Shown piece after piece: positions 42,865-52,042 of a DNA stretch of 64,000 nt; within the stretch, counting starts at the first letter, position 1; the number at the start of each line of letters is the position of its first letter. The notes beneath the pieces are model-generated. The model searched no databases. It was not told the DNA's origin and saw nothing but the letters and a program-made list of their open reading frames with translations. Source of the stretch: Sneathiella sedimenti (GTDB lineage Bacteria; Pseudomonadota; Alphaproteobacteria; Sneathiellales; Sneathiellaceae); assembly GCF_017313765.1 (NCBI RefSeq), contig NZ_JAFLNC010000001.1, positions 62,001 to 126,000 of the forward strand, in the 5' to 3' direction. The position numbers and the translations under genes are program-made.

Positions 42865-43218
42865 CTATAATTCCCCTGAAGGTACCTAACTCTGCATTGA
42901 TATTGTATTTTTCTATAAGATTTTCAAGGAAAATCGGCGTTATTATATGGCATTAACCGGAATTAATAAAGAACCGGCATATACAGCTCATAATATAGCC
43001 TTTTGCGCGCAATTTTAGGTAACGCTGTCACAAATTGCCCAGATTATTCCTTTAACTAGCCCAAATGACGGCGTTTTACCGCCACAAAGAATGATCAATC
43101 TTCTCCATAGAACATCGATTGACCGATTTTACTGATTTTCGGTCCTTCGGTAGTTCGGCGGACCTGCATCGATAATTCGGTGCTGAACCGTCCTACATTA
43201 AATTGAATGGAGATTATT
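42865..43218. other. Divergent intergenic region, AT-rich
   Basis: This 354 bp gap separates the Bax inhibitor-1 and EF-hand genes. It is AT-rich and holds short imperfect hairpins, for example GGCG...CGCC near 43072 and GGTCC...GGACC at 43141-43164, but no convincing gene or known RNA. It should contain both promoters. Confidence 0.45.
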
Positions 43219-43449
43219 ATGAGAAAACTGCTTATATCCACTGCCACGATTACGCTTCTTGCAGCTGCGCCGGCGTTGGCAGCAGCACCAGATTTCAAAA
43301 CAGTTGATGCGGATGGGAATGGTTCGGTTTCCTTCGAGGAACTTATTGTTGTCATGCCTGACACCAGCAAGGAGCAGTTCGCTGCGGTCGATCTCGACAA
43401 AAGCGGTGAGTTGTCGATGGAAGAATATATCGCGGCTACGAAAAGCTAA
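43219..43449 (+). CDS. Secreted EF-hand protein
   Basis: A 76-residue exported protein with a signal peptide (about 1-21, cleavage near ALA/AA) and two calcium-binding EF-hand loops: DADGNGSVSFEEL and DLDKSGELSMEEY, both with Asp/Asn/Ser at positions 1, 3 and 5 and Glu at 12. It probably acts as a periplasmic calcium-binding or buffering protein. The ATG at 43219 with GGAG 7 bp upstream is chosen over 43207. A terminator follows, so it is a single-gene unit. Confidence 0.88.
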   Translation: MRKLLISTATITLLAAAPALAAAPDFKTVDADGNGSVSFEELIVVMPDTSKEQFAAVDLDKSGELSMEEYIAATKS

Positions 43450-43485
43450 CCTTCTAGACCCATTCCGGGTTTAGTCCATCAAAGT

Positions 43486-43530
43486 GAGGCCGTCAGGGGA
43501 GTTCCATTCCTTTGGCGGCCTCCTTTTTTT
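43486..43530 (+). terminator. Terminator of the EF-hand gene
   Basis: GAGGCCG (43486-43492) pairs with CGGCCTC (43516-43522), with AGGGGA/TCCT pairing inside the loop, and is followed by seven T residues (43524-43530). Confidence 0.8.
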
Positions 43531-43537
43531 GCTCCCT

Positions 43538-46084
43538 TCAGTCAGACCTTAAGGCGGGCGCGACTTTCGTTCCAAGCGCGCGCCATGAACCCAACAGACC
43601 AAACAACAATGTCACCAGAACACTGATCAGGATCGTCGCGACTATCGTGAACGGCAGACTGATCCACTTTGCTTCCAGAATATCCGTGATGACCATGTAG
43701 GCTGCGAACCAGCCTGTCGCCGCAGCGATGACAGAGGTGACCAGCCCCAGCAAGGCATATTCCAGGAGGAAAGTAGCGAAAATATCTTTTCGCGTTGCCC
43801 CGAGAACCTTCAGAATTACGGCATCATAGACCCGCTTGCGATGTCCCGCCGCAAAGGCGCCGGCAAGGACCAGTACGCCGGTCACCAATGTAATTGAGGA
43901 AATGGCCGACACTGCAGAGGAAAGCTGCTCCAGAATGCGGCTGACTGTCTGCAAGGCTTCCTTCATCCGGATTACGGAAACATTCGCAAACTTGTTCGTG
44001 ATCGCACTGAAAAGTTTGTTCTCGGCGTCACCATCCGCGCGCGCTGTCGCAAGATGAGAATGCGGCGCCCCCTGCAGGCTGTGACTATCAAAAACAAGGA
44101 CGAAATTAATCGCCATCGTGGTCCAGTCTATTTCCCGCAGGTTGGCAATTTTCGCCTCGATTTCCCGGCCCATGACATTCACGGTCAAGCTATCCCCGAT
44201 TTCAAGCCCCATTCCCAGGGCTATCTCGCGGTCCATGCTGACCAGGGGTGGCCCCGCATAATCTTCCGGCCACCAGCTTCCCGCAACGACCACGGCCCCT
44301 TCGGGGGGTGTCGCGGCATAAGTGATGCCGCGATCCCCGCGCAATGCCCATCTCGCTTCGGGCGCGACGGTCACCTGGTCTGCCGGGACGCCCGCGACCT
44401 TGGTGATACGGCCCCGCATATTGGGAACATGGTTGATCTCGCTGACATCGATTACGGATTCGGCCGTTGAAACGAAATCATTCAACTGATTTGACTGTAT
44501 ATCGATAAAGAAAAAGGCAGGTGCTTTCTCCGGGAGTTGCTCCTGCACCTGCCGGGTGAGGTTTCCTTCAATCAAGGCGACAGTAACAAAAAGGGTCAGT
44601 CCAAGACCCATCGAAAGGATGATACTGTTCGTTGCCGCCCCGGGACGATAGAGGTTGGCAATAGCAAGACGCAACGACGGAATACGGGAGCGAGGAAGAC
44701 GCCGCGCAATGAACTGAACGCCGTAACCAACCAGGATGAGGACCGAAAAAATTCCGATAATGGAAATGGTGAAAACGGCGGCAAACCAGGTTTCCTGGCT
44801 GGTCAGAATGGCGAGGGCGACGAGTGTTGCAAAACAGGCAGCTAGCGTCACAAGGTATTTCGACCGGGGACGCCGATGGCTGGACACGACATCGCGGAAC
44901 AGGGCCGCGGCCGGAGTTTCCCGAGCCCGCGCGAGAGGCCAAATCGTAAACAGGGTCGCCGTCAGCAATCCATAGGCGGTCGCCAGAAGCAGCGGCCCGG
45001 CCTTGATCGTAATTTCGGGAGGTACCGGAAGCGTACTTGCCAGAAACTGTGCGGCCACGACAGAGCCGCCAACCCCGAGAAGAAGGCCAATCAAAGACCC
45101 CGCGACTGCGAGGATAAGGACCTGAAGATAATGAACCCGGAAAATGAAACTGCTGCTGGCGCCGAGACATTTCAACGTCGCAATCGTTGTGATTTTCCCT
45201 TCCAGATACGCCCGCACGGCGTTGCCGACACCGACACCCCCGACGACCAGCGCCGTAAGGCCCACTAAAGTGAGGAAGAGCGCCACCCGATCGACAAAGC
45301 GCTTAATGCCCGGCGCACCGTTAGACGCATCCCTTATCCGCCACCCAGTATCCGGAAAAGCAGCTTTTGCGTCTTCGTAAAATCCAGCAACAGTTTTCCC
45401 AGGTGCCAGCGCGATACGGTAATGATACCGGATCAGGCTCCCTGGCTGAACCAAGCCGGTTTCATTCAATGCGGCAGAGGAAATAATCGTACGTGGGCCA
45501 AGGGCCATCCCCTGCGAAGCCTTGTCGGGCTCCGACAATATAATCCCTCGCACTTCAAAATTGAGTTCCCCAATCCGGACTTGCCCATTGATTGGCAGTT
45601 CAAGACGGTCACTCAGGCTTTTCTCAATCAGGACACCATAGAGCCCATTCTTTTGTTGAAGGAGCGCATCGGGATTTTCCGTTCCGGTCTCCGATGCCAA
45701 CGTCAACATTCCAAACAAGGGATAGGCGTTGTCGATTGCCTTTAGCTCCGAAAGGGTCCGACGGTCACTGGATAAGTCGCGAACCATGGCCCGCAAGGTC
45801 TGTATCTCGGAAACACGCCCCTGCTCCTCGACCCAACGCCGCTCATCTTCTACAGCGCCCCGGTGAGTGAGGCGGATATCAATATCGCCCCCTAGAATAA
45901 CCTGGCCATTTGCCCGCAAACCTGCCGTGATGGAACTGGAAAGCGTCCCCACACCGGCAATGGCGGCCACCCCCAAGATGAGGCAAGCAAGGAAAATGCG
46001 AAAGCCCTTTAAATTTCCGCGCAGATCTCGCCGAGCAAACCTTAGGGCGAGCGTCAAGGATTCTGGATTTCGCCCCCTACTCAC
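43538..46084 (-). CDS. ybbP: FtsX-type ABC transporter permease (YbbP-like)
   Basis: An 848-residue permease of the MacB/FtsX fold in the two-module YbbP arrangement. The N-terminal helix (FRIFLACLILGVAAIAGVG) is followed by a periplasmic domain, then helices near 265-420, a second set of helices, another periplasmic domain and the last three helices (VTGVLVLAGAFAAGHRKRVYDAVILKVLG). I start it at GTG 46084, which overlaps the ATPase stop (GTGAGTAG) and has AGAGG upstream. An ATG at 46138 would lie 62 bp inside the ATPase gene with non-homologous sequence. It works with the next gene, perhaps exporting or releasing lipids, as TesA is divergent. Confidence 0.9.
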   Translation of the reverse strand: MSRGRNPESLTLALRFARRDLRGNLKGFRIFLACLILGVAAIAGVGTLSSSITAGLRANGQVILGGDIDIRLTHRGAVEDERRWVEEQGRVSEIQTLRAMVRDLSSDRRTLSELKAIDNAYPLFGMLTLASETGTENPDALLQQKNGLYGVLIEKSLSDRLELPINGQVRIGELNFEVRGIILSEPDKASQGMALGPRTIISSAALNETGLVQPGSLIRYHYRIALAPGKTVAGFYEDAKAAFPDTGWRIRDASNGAPGIKRFVDRVALFLTLVGLTALVVGGVGVGNAVRAYLEGKITTIATLKCLGASSSFIFRVHYLQVLILAVAGSLIGLLLGVGGSVVAAQFLASTLPVPPEITIKAGPLLLATAYGLLTATLFTIWPLARARETPAAALFRDVVSSHRRPRSKYLVTLAACFATLVALAILTSQETWFAAVFTISIIGIFSVLILVGYGVQFIARRLPRSRIPSLRLAIANLYRPGAATNSIILSMGLGLTLFVTVALIEGNLTRQVQEQLPEKAPAFFFIDIQSNQLNDFVSTAESVIDVSEINHVPNMRGRITKVAGVPADQVTVAPEARWALRGDRGITYAATPPEGAVVVAGSWWPEDYAGPPLVSMDREIALGMGLEIGDSLTVNVMGREIEAKIANLREIDWTTMAINFVLVFDSHSLQGAPHSHLATARADGDAENKLFSAITNKFANVSVIRMKEALQTVSRILEQLSSAVSAISSITLVTGVLVLAGAFAAGHRKRVYDAVILKVLGATRKDIFATFLLEYALLGLVTSVIAAATGWFAAYMVITDILEAKWISLPFTIVATILISVLVTLLFGLLGSWRALGTKVAPALRSD

Positions 46085-46787
46085 CCGCCAGAACCTCTTC
46101 TTGACTTGTTTCCCGGGAAACAACGCGCCCATCTTCAAGTCTCACCTGATGGGTGCATTTTCGAGCCAGGGCGTCATCATGCGTAATCAAGACCATCGTT
46201 GTTCCCTCTTTCTCATGAAGGCGGAACATAAGATCAATAATGATTTCACCGGTTTTACCATCCAAGTTACCGGTGGGCTCATCGGCAAGCAGTATACGGG
46301 GCGTTGTCGACATCGCACGCGCCAGCGCAACTCGCTGTTGTTCCCCGCCGGAAAGCTGGGCGGGATAGTGTGTGGCCCGATCGGCGAGACCAACAGCCTC
46401 CAGCCTATCTGCGGCAGCGGAGAATGCATCCTTCTCACCCGCCAACTCTAACGGAATGGCGACATTTTCCAGGGCCGTCATTGTCGGGATCAAATGAAAC
46501 GACTGAAAGACGATGCCGATATTGGCTCGGCGAAAACGGGCAAGCGCGTCTTCATCCAGATTCTCGAATTTTTGGCCCACAATCTCAACGGAGCCGGAAG
46601 TTGGAAGCTCTAGGCCCGCCATTATCGACATCAGGGTAGACTTTCCTGATCCCGACGGACCGACGATTCCGACAGTTTCCCCTTGTTGTACTGTCAAATC
46701 TATACCACGTAGAATATTGACGGGGCCGGCATCGGACTTAAGTGTTAAATGGATATCTGATAATTTGATGATAGGTTCTTGAAGCAA
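46077..46787 (-). CDS. ybbA: ABC transporter ATP-binding protein (YbbA/LolD type)
   Basis: A 236-residue ATPase of the LolD/MacB class that pairs with the YbbP-like permease. Walker A is [15 protein letters not shown]-loop [17 protein letters not shown], signature [15 protein letters not shown], Walker [13 protein letters not shown] and switch MVLITHDD. The start codon is TTG at 46787, since no in-frame ATG precedes the first beta strand ([11 protein letters not shown]). The divergent tesA gene is 57 bp from the TTG, the same gene order as tesA-ybbA-ybbP in enterobacteria. Confidence 0.92.
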   Translation of the reverse strand: MLQEPIIKLSDIHLTLKSDAGPVNILRGIDLTVQQGETVGIVGPSGSGKSTLMSIMAGLELPTSGSVEIVGQKFENLDEDALARFRRANIGIVFQSFHLIPTMTALENVAIPLELAGEKDAFSAAADRLEAVGLADRATHYPAQLSGGEQQRVALARAMSTTPRILLADEPTGNLDGKTGEIIIDLMFRLHEKEGTTMVLITHDDALARKCTHQVRLEDGRVVSRETSQEEVLAGE

Positions 46788-46844
46788 AGTAGTTCCAGTG
46801 CAGAAGACGACAGACGCTGATTTATGGGATATGGCGGTTATACA

Positions 46845-47462
46845 ATGAAATTCAACATTTTAGCGCTGTTAATCGCAGCTTTTTGCATCACATCATATGT
46901 CCGGGCCGAAGAAACGCTGCGAATTGTCGCAATCGGGGATAGTCTGACAGCGGGTTATGGCCTTCCAACGGGGGAGGATTTTGTCACCCAGCTGGAAACT
47001 GCCTTACAGGCCGACGGGTATAATGTCGAAATAGAGAATGCCGGCGTTTCTGGCGATACGACCGCCGGCGGGCTGCAAAGAATCGACTGGGCCATCGGAA
47101 AGGGTGCCGATTTTGTTATTCTTGAACTTGGCGCCAACGACGCGCTGCGGGGAATAGAGCCAGACGAGACACGGCGCAACTTAAGCCAGATTATTGAACT
47201 AATACAGCAAAAGGATATTCCCATTCTGCTGGCCGGAATGCGCGCGCCCCCCAACATGGGATCTGAATATGCAAACGCGTTCGATCAGATTTTCCCCGAT
47301 CTTGCCAGTCGCTACAAAACCGGGTATTACCCCTTTTTTCTAGAGGGCGTGGCCGCCGATCCGGCATTGAACCAGGATGATTATATACATCCTAACGCTG
47401 AAGGCGTAAAAGTTATAGTTGGCAACATGTTGCCCTATGTGACCGAGTTTATAGAGCGATAG
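46845..47462 (+). CDS. tesA: Exported SGNH/GDSL arylesterase-lysophospholipase (TesA-like)
   Basis: A 205-residue periplasmic esterase/thioesterase of the TesA family. The signal peptide is 1-21 (cleavage near VRA/EE). The four SGNH blocks are IGDSLTAGYGLP (catalytic Ser), GVSGDTTAGG, ELGANDALRG and DYIHPNAEG (catalytic Asp and His). The ATG at 46845 is chosen because it gives a normal signal peptide. The frame extends to an ATG at 46824. The divergent ybbA-ybbP genes suggest shared handling of acyl chains or lysolipids, but this link is only contextual. thpR follows after 36 bp. Confidence 0.92.
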   Translation: MKFNILALLIAAFCITSYVRAEETLRIVAIGDSLTAGYGLPTGEDFVTQLETALQADGYNVEIENAGVSGDTTAGGLQRIDWAIGKGADFVILELGANDALRGIEPDETRRNLSQIIELIQQKDIPILLAGMRAPPNMGSEYANAFDQIFPDLASRYKTGYYPFFLEGVAADPALNQDDYIHPNAEGVKVIVGNMLPYVTEFIER

Positions 47463-47498
47463 GGCTACATTCGACTCTCTGCTATAAGGACAATTCCG

Positions 47499-48047
47499 AT
47501 GCGTCTTTTCGTTGCCATCGCATTGCCGGAGGAAATCAAGGAACGCATCGGTGCTTTACGGGGCGGCATACCCGAAGCACGCTGGATCGCTTCGGAAAAT
47601 GCCCATGTAACCCTTGCCTTTATTGGCGAAGTGCAAAGCCCGATGATGATGGATATTTCACTGGCGCTCGGACGGATAAAATACCCGTCTTTCGACATCG
47701 ATATTGAGGGCGTCGGCGTTTTTGGCAGCAACAAGCGGCCGCGCATTCTATGGGCTGGTGTGCGCCCCACGGCTGCCATCAACCTCTTGCACCAGAAAAT
47801 AGTGACCGCAATCGAATCCGTTGGGGCAACGGTCGACGACCGTCGTTTTCGCGCACATATCACGCTCGCGCGCGTTCACAACTCACCCTATGAGAGGGTT
47901 CGCAATTTCCTGACCGACCACGCATTGTTTAGAACGGAGACGTTGCCGGTCACCAGCTTTACGCTTTTCTCCAGCCACCTTTCTTCTTCCAGCGCAATTT
48001 ACCAGGAAGAAGTCAGCTTTGATCTGCTGTCGCCTGTATCATCATAA
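47499..48047 (+). CDS. thpR: RNA 2',3'-cyclic phosphodiesterase
   Basis: A 182-residue two-histidine (2H) phosphodiesterase. The motifs are HVTLAFIGEV and HITLARVH, each starting a strand, as in ThpR/LigT. The enzyme opens 2',3'-cyclic phosphates on RNA ends. The good AAGGA site precedes the ATG at 47499. Its 3' end overlaps the convergent rsmJ gene by 35 bp (48013-48047), so the two transcripts are complementary at their ends. Confidence 0.92.
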   Translation: MRLFVAIALPEEIKERIGALRGGIPEARWIASENAHVTLAFIGEVQSPMMMDISLALGRIKYPSFDIDIEGVGVFGSNKRPRILWAGVRPTAAINLLHQKIVTAIESVGATVDDRRFRAHITLARVHNSPYERVRNFLTDHALFRTETLPVTSFTLFSSHLSSSSAIYQEEVSFDLLSPVSS

Positions 48048-48630
48048 AGACATCGTATCGTGTTGATTTTCCGATAATCTGATGCGAAGGCTTAATGAGC
48101 CCTTCAATTTCCTTGGCCCGTCGTGGCCATTTCAGGACAACCCGTTTTAATGTCGTTGCAAGTGCGACTCGCATTAGTTCTGCACAGTCAGTATCCGATC
48201 CCACGAGATCGCGCAATTGTCGCATTTCATTTTTTACCAGCGCTGATTTACCCCGTGGCGGATGCATTGGATCAATCAGCACCGTTTCGGGTTTTAACTC
48301 CGGCAAAATATCCTTCGCATCCCCTTTTATCAGAGTCATCCGCGCGATAATGGCGGCATGGGTATTGCTCGTGTCACTGGCCCGCACCATCGCCTCTTGC
48401 AGAAGGTCATGAACAAGATCATTTCGCTCCAACATGGTGACTTTGGCGCCAAGCGTGGCAAGCAGAAAGGCATCTCGCCCGAGACCCGCCGTCGCATCAA
48501 CGATATCTGGAGTAATCCCCGGGCGAAATCCCAATGCCCTGGGAAGGGCCTGTCCGCGGCCGCCTCCCTTGCGCCGTCGGTAATCAACAGCGCCAGAGAC
48601 AAAATCCACTGTTAGCGGCGTTTCCGTCAT
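48013..48630 (-). CDS. rsmJ: 16S rRNA (guanine1516-N2)-methyltransferase
   Basis: A 205-residue SAM-dependent methyltransferase of the RsmJ family, which modifies G1516 of 16S rRNA. The N-terminal block VDFVSGAVDYRRRKGGGRGQ and the SAM loop DATAGLGRDAFLLATLG are diagnostic, and the catalytic-loop motif is LIDPMHPPRGKSALVKNEM. The ATG at 48630 is chosen because the family starts near the TVDF segment. The longer frame to 48708 overlaps speE. The ribosome site is poor. It follows speE by 13 bp on the same strand. Confidence 0.9.
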   Translation of the reverse strand: MTETPLTVDFVSGAVDYRRRKGGGRGQALPRALGFRPGITPDIVDATAGLGRDAFLLATLGAKVTMLERNDLVHDLLQEAMVRASDTSNTHAAIIARMTLIKGDAKDILPELKPETVLIDPMHPPRGKSALVKNEMRQLRDLVGSDTDCAELMRVALATTLKRVVLKWPRRAKEIEGLIKPSHQIIGKSTRYDVFMMIQATADQS

Positions 48631-48643
48631 ATGCACAATATCA

Positions 48644-49531
48644 TTAAAATCCCAGATTCTCCCGCCACCAGGTCGGCAGCGCAAAAGCCGCCCGGTGAAG
48701 ATCTTCATTATAGTGACGGCCCGTCAAGGCTTCCACGGGATTGGAATAGTCATGGCCGTCTTTGCTATACAGAAAGAAACCAAATTCGGCTGCCGGATAA
48801 AGCTGCACGATGGAGCGGTAGCCTGCCACATGCGGGAGCAGCTTTTCGCGCTGCATGATCGAGACGAGGTTCTGATCCTTGTCGCCACAAAGTTCCTGCA
48901 GAAAGTACGCCCGGTCCTTTCCGACAAAAATACTGTCACTGTCGAGAACAACACCATCGTCCGTGATGCAGGCGGAAAAATCTTCACAAAAACCACGAGT
49001 GAATACGCTGGAGGATGGTCCGACCGGCTCACTCAAATCCAGAATGATCAGATCGAACTTATCGCCCGCCAACCGTGCATTACGCATATAGTCTGCGGCA
49101 TCGCCAATAACCAGCTCAGCCCGCGGATCGTTATAATCACCATTGATGGCAAGATATTCCTTCGATAGCTCCACAACTCTTTGATCGATCTCCACCATGA
49201 CGACGCGGGTGACGAACTTATGACGCAATACCTCACGCAGGATGCCGCCATCCCCACCGCCAACGATAAGCACACTTGCCTGCTCTCGTTTGCGACCCAA
49301 AAGCGGCACATGCACCGCCATCTCGTGATACATGAACTCATCCGCATGGGAAGCCTGAACAAGATCATCCAGCGTCAGAACACGACCAAAAACCGAATGC
49401 TCATAAATCTCAATTTTCTGAAACGGGCTTTGCTCGGAATGCAACAGTTTCATATCAAGGGCATGGGTAAAGGCAATTCCTTCCGTCTCCTCATGCCACC
49501 AGTTCCGGCTTACCTCACTAATTTTTGTCAT
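48644..49531 (-). CDS. speE: Spermidine synthase (polyamine aminopropyltransferase)
   Basis: A 295-residue enzyme that transfers an aminopropyl group from decarboxylated SAM to putrescine. The signature is VLIVGGGDGGILREVLRH, followed by VVMVEIDQRVVELSKEYL. The substrate loop LIILDLSEPVGPSSSVFT has the catalytic Asp. The length is typical. The ATG at 49531 matches the family start (WWHEE). The longer frame to 49591 is not conserved-looking. The SAM decarboxylase (speD) is not in this window. rsmJ is next on the same transcript. Confidence 0.93.
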   Translation of the reverse strand: MTKISEVSRNWWHEETEGIAFTHALDMKLLHSEQSPFQKIEIYEHSVFGRVLTLDDLVQASHADEFMYHEMAVHVPLLGRKREQASVLIVGGGDGGILREVLRHKFVTRVVMVEIDQRVVELSKEYLAINGDYNDPRAELVIGDAADYMRNARLAGDKFDLIILDLSEPVGPSSSVFTRGFCEDFSACITDDGVVLDSDSIFVGKDRAYFLQELCGDKDQNLVSIMQREKLLPHVAGYRSIVQLYPAAEFGFFLYSKDGHDYSNPVEALTGRHYNEDLHRAAFALPTWWRENLGF

Positions 49532-49614
49532 CGGTTTGTTTTCTCGCTCTAGACATCCATTGACGGCGTCAACATAGTTATCCGGCGTCATAACCTGTTA
49601 ACGGGAGAATATCC

Positions 49615-49905
49615 ATGACTGTTAGACTAAGCACGGAAGAAATTGAAGAGGCGCTACGTGGACTGGACGGCTGGAAGACGGTTGACGGACGAGAGGCAAT
49701 CGAGAAGTCTTTCAAATTCGCGAACTTCAACCAAGCATTCGCCTTCATGACCCGCGTCGCTCTCAAGGCGGAAAAGATGGATCATCACCCGGAATGGTTC
49801 AATGTCTATAGCCGGGTAGATGTCACCCTTGCCACCCATGACGTTGAGGGCCTGAGCAGCAAGGATGTCGCGTTAGCAACTTTTATGAATAAAATCGCCA
49901 GCTAG
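49615..49905 (+). CDS. phhB: Pterin-4a-carbinolamine dehydratase
   Basis: A 96-residue enzyme that recycles 4a-hydroxytetrahydrobiopterin after pterin-dependent hydroxylation. The active-site segment is [19 protein letters not shown], with its paired His, and [18 protein letters not shown] completes the fold. The length is normal. No phenylalanine hydroxylase gene is adjacent, so it may also serve molybdopterin- or folate-type pterins, as suggested for some bacterial homologues. Its stop is 2 bp from the convergent SDR gene. Confidence 0.92.
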   Translation: MTVRLSTEEIEEALRGLDGWKTVDGREAIEKSFKFANFNQAFAFMTRVALKAEKMDHHPEWFNVYSRVDVTLATHDVEGLSSKDVALATFMNKIAS

Positions 49906-49907
49906 AA

Positions 49908-50669
49908 TTATTTCGGCGCCATCCGTATAGCCCCATCGAGACGGATAACTTCGCCGTTCAGCATCTGATTCTCCATGATCTGCCGCGCGAGCGCCGCATA
50001 TTCGGACGGGTAACCAAGACGGCTCGGGAAAGGGACGGAAGCGCCAAGGGCCGCCTGTACGTCATCGGGCAGGCTTTTAAGGAGCGGTGTTTCAAATAAT
50101 CCGGGCGCAATGGTGACGACGCGAACTCCAATCGACGCGAGATCCCGCGCAACCGGCAAGGTCATGCCAACAATACCGCCTTTCGACGCGGCGTAGGCTG
50201 CCTGCCCGATCTGACCGTCATACGCCGCAACAGAGGCCGTGTTGATACAGATTCCCCTCTCTCCGCTTTCCATGGGTTCAAGGACGGCCATATCCGCCGA
50301 CGCACGACGAAGACAATTGAATGTGCCAACCAGATTAACGGCGATCACCTGCTCAAATTTGTCCAGTGGGTGCATGCCCTTGCTGGAATAGGTTTTTGCC
50401 GCCGGGCCGATCCCTGCACAGTTGACGAGAATTCGTGCCGCACCGTGGGCTTCACGCGCCTTGTCGAACGCCGCCTCCACCGAACTATCGTCGGCAACGT
50501 TCGTAATGCAGGCAACGCCACCGATTTCCGACGCGACCTTTTCCGCCAGTTCCGTATTCATATCAAAAATTGCAACTTTGGCACCCGCCGCTGCCAGCAT
50601 CCGGGCGGTTGCCTCACCTAGGCCTGAGGCTCCGCCCGTCACTATTGCGGATTTATCGGAAATATCCAT
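49908..50669 (-). CDS. Short-chain dehydrogenase/3-hydroxyacyl-CoA dehydrogenase (HSD17B10-like)
   Basis: A 253-residue NAD-dependent SDR. The cofactor loop is [15 protein letters not shown], with Asp36 (IFDMN) pointing to NAD rather than NADP. Active-site residues are Ser in [10 protein letters not shown] and Tyr/Lys in [11 protein letters not shown]. Its pattern, including [14 protein letters not shown], resembles the HSD17B10 (type 2 hydroxyacyl-CoA dehydrogenase) group, which oxidises branched or short 3-hydroxyacyl-CoAs. It has GGAG before the ATG. CoA-transferase genes nearby at 51.3 kb fit a role in acid breakdown. Confidence 0.88.
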   Translation of the reverse strand: MDISDKSAIVTGGASGLGEATARMLAAAGAKVAIFDMNTELAEKVASEIGGVACITNVADDSSVEAAFDKAREAHGAARILVNCAGIGPAAKTYSSKGMHPLDKFEQVIAVNLVGTFNCLRRASADMAVLEPMESGERGICINTASVAAYDGQIGQAAYAASKGGIVGMTLPVARDLASIGVRVVTIAPGLFETPLLKSLPDDVQAALGASVPFPSRLGYPSEYAALARQIMENQMLNGEVIRLDGAIRMAPK

Positions 50670-50791
50670 TTGTTTTCTCCGGTATATTTTAGGGATGATC
50701 CTGAATTAGATACCTCTCCTTATACTGTTGACTCAAAATTGTGAAGATACGCCGTCTTGCAATGCGACTGAGGTCTCTACATATTACCAGT

Positions 50792-51172
50792 ATGACAGAA
50801 CAGAATGACGAAGATATCTCAGCATTTGATGAGTCCAAGCTTGAAAGCGACAAGCGCCTTGTCATGCGTGAGTTTGCTCAAAAACTGCGCCGGAATTTCG
50901 GCAAGATTCCCTTTGCTGATGATGTGACGGCAAGCTTCTATTGCGCCGTTGACGGCAAGAGTCCTGCCTTCGTAAAGGCTGTTCTTTTTGGCGCGCTTGC
51001 CTATTTCATCATGCCAGCCGACGTCATTCCCGATTTCCTTGCGGGTATCGGCTTTACGGATGACGCCAGTGTTCTCATGGCCGCGATGGCAACCGTCAAG
51101 AAATATGTCAATGAGGAACACCGGAAAAAGGCTCGCGTTTTTCTCGAAAAGGAACCCGCCTCCGCGGAATAG
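50792..51172 (+). CDS. DUF1232 (YkvA-type) small membrane protein
   Basis: A 126-residue protein with one DUF1232 domain: SPAFVKAVLFGALAYFIMPADVIPD, a membrane helix ending in the family's PxDxIPD motif, then GFTDDASVLMAAMATVKKYV. The role is unknown; relatives are small inner-membrane proteins. The start is uncertain: MTEQNDED at 50792 gives the usual acidic lead, but no ribosome site is obvious, and ATG 50762 or GTG 50741 are possible. Its neighbours on the same strand are the CoA-transferase genes, 129 bp away. Confidence 0.8.
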   Translation: MTEQNDEDISAFDESKLESDKRLVMREFAQKLRRNFGKIPFADDVTASFYCAVDGKSPAFVKAVLFGALAYFIMPADVIPDFLAGIGFTDDASVLMAAMATVKKYVNEEHRKKARVFLEKEPASAE

Positions 51173-51301
51173 TTCCGAAATCACCCCCCTATCGGAATTA
51201 GAAATGGCCGCAATTTTAAATAATTGTGCGTAGCAGCAAGTTTTTTGTTATATAGCTTTCTTATTCAACGAAATTGACATCCGTTTGATAAGGAACTTGG
51301 A

Positions 51302-52018
51302 ATGAGTGACAGGAAGATTTACGCCGACGCGACGGCGGCGTTGGACGGCATACTGAAAGACGGCATAACGCTGATGTCCGGTGGATTTGGTCTTTGCGGT
51401 ATACCGGAAACTTTAATCGAGGCCGTGAAAGCATCTGGCATAAAGGGCCTGACTGTCATTTCCAACAATGCCGGTGTTGATGGCATCGGCTTGGGCGTGC
51501 TCCTGGAAAGCAAACAGATTTCGACGATGGTTTCTTCCTATGTTGGTGAGAACAAGATGTTTGCCGAACAGTATCTGAACGGTGATCTGGAAGTCGTTTT
51601 CACACCGCAAGGCACGCTTTCCGAGCAAATCCGTGCCGGTGGCGCCGGTATCCCTGCGTTCTTCACCAAGACGGGCGTCGGCACGCTGGTTGCGGAAGGC
51701 AAGGAAGTCCGTAACTTTGACGGCGAGGACTATGTGATGGAACGCGGCCTTACCGCCGATATCGCGCTGGTCCATGCCTATATGGCTGACAAGGAGGGCA
51801 ATCTCGTTTTCCGCAAGACGGCCCGTAACTTCAATCCGATGATGGCAACAGCCGGGCGAATAACGGTCGCCGAGGTTGAGCATCTGGTTGAACCGGGTGA
51901 GATCGATCCGGATCATATCGTCGTTCCGGGGGTTTATGTACAGCGGATCGTCCATGTGCCCAACCCCGTGAAACATATTGAACAGCGGACCACCCGCCCC
52001 CGTAATCAGGTTTCCTGA
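51302..52018 (+). CDS. scoA: 3-oxoacid CoA-transferase, subunit A
   Basis: A 238-residue alpha subunit of a SCOT-type CoA-transferase. The family segments are GITLMSGGFGLCGIPETLIEA, LTVISNNAGVDGIGLGVLL and FVHAY-type ALVHAYMADKEGNLVF. It has a good GATAAGGA site before the ATG. The enzyme moves CoA from succinyl-CoA to acetoacetate or a related 3-oxo acid, linking ketone-body and branched-chain acid breakdown to the TCA cycle. Subunit B follows after 24 bp, in the same transcript. Confidence 0.94.
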   Translation: MSDRKIYADATAALDGILKDGITLMSGGFGLCGIPETLIEAVKASGIKGLTVISNNAGVDGIGLGVLLESKQISTMVSSYVGENKMFAEQYLNGDLEVVFTPQGTLSEQIRAGGAGIPAFFTKTGVGTLVAEGKEVRNFDGEDYVMERGLTADIALVHAYMADKEGNLVFRKTARNFNPMMATAGRITVAEVEHLVEPGEIDPDHIVVPGVYVQRIVHVPNPVKHIEQRTTRPRNQVS

Positions 52019-52042
52019 CCGAGAGAGATAGAGGACTTACAC

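Noticed and set aside
44568-45170. 200-codon minus-strand frame inside the YbbP-like gene
   Set aside because: Same strand as the permease but a different frame, with no domain, within membrane-coding sequence.
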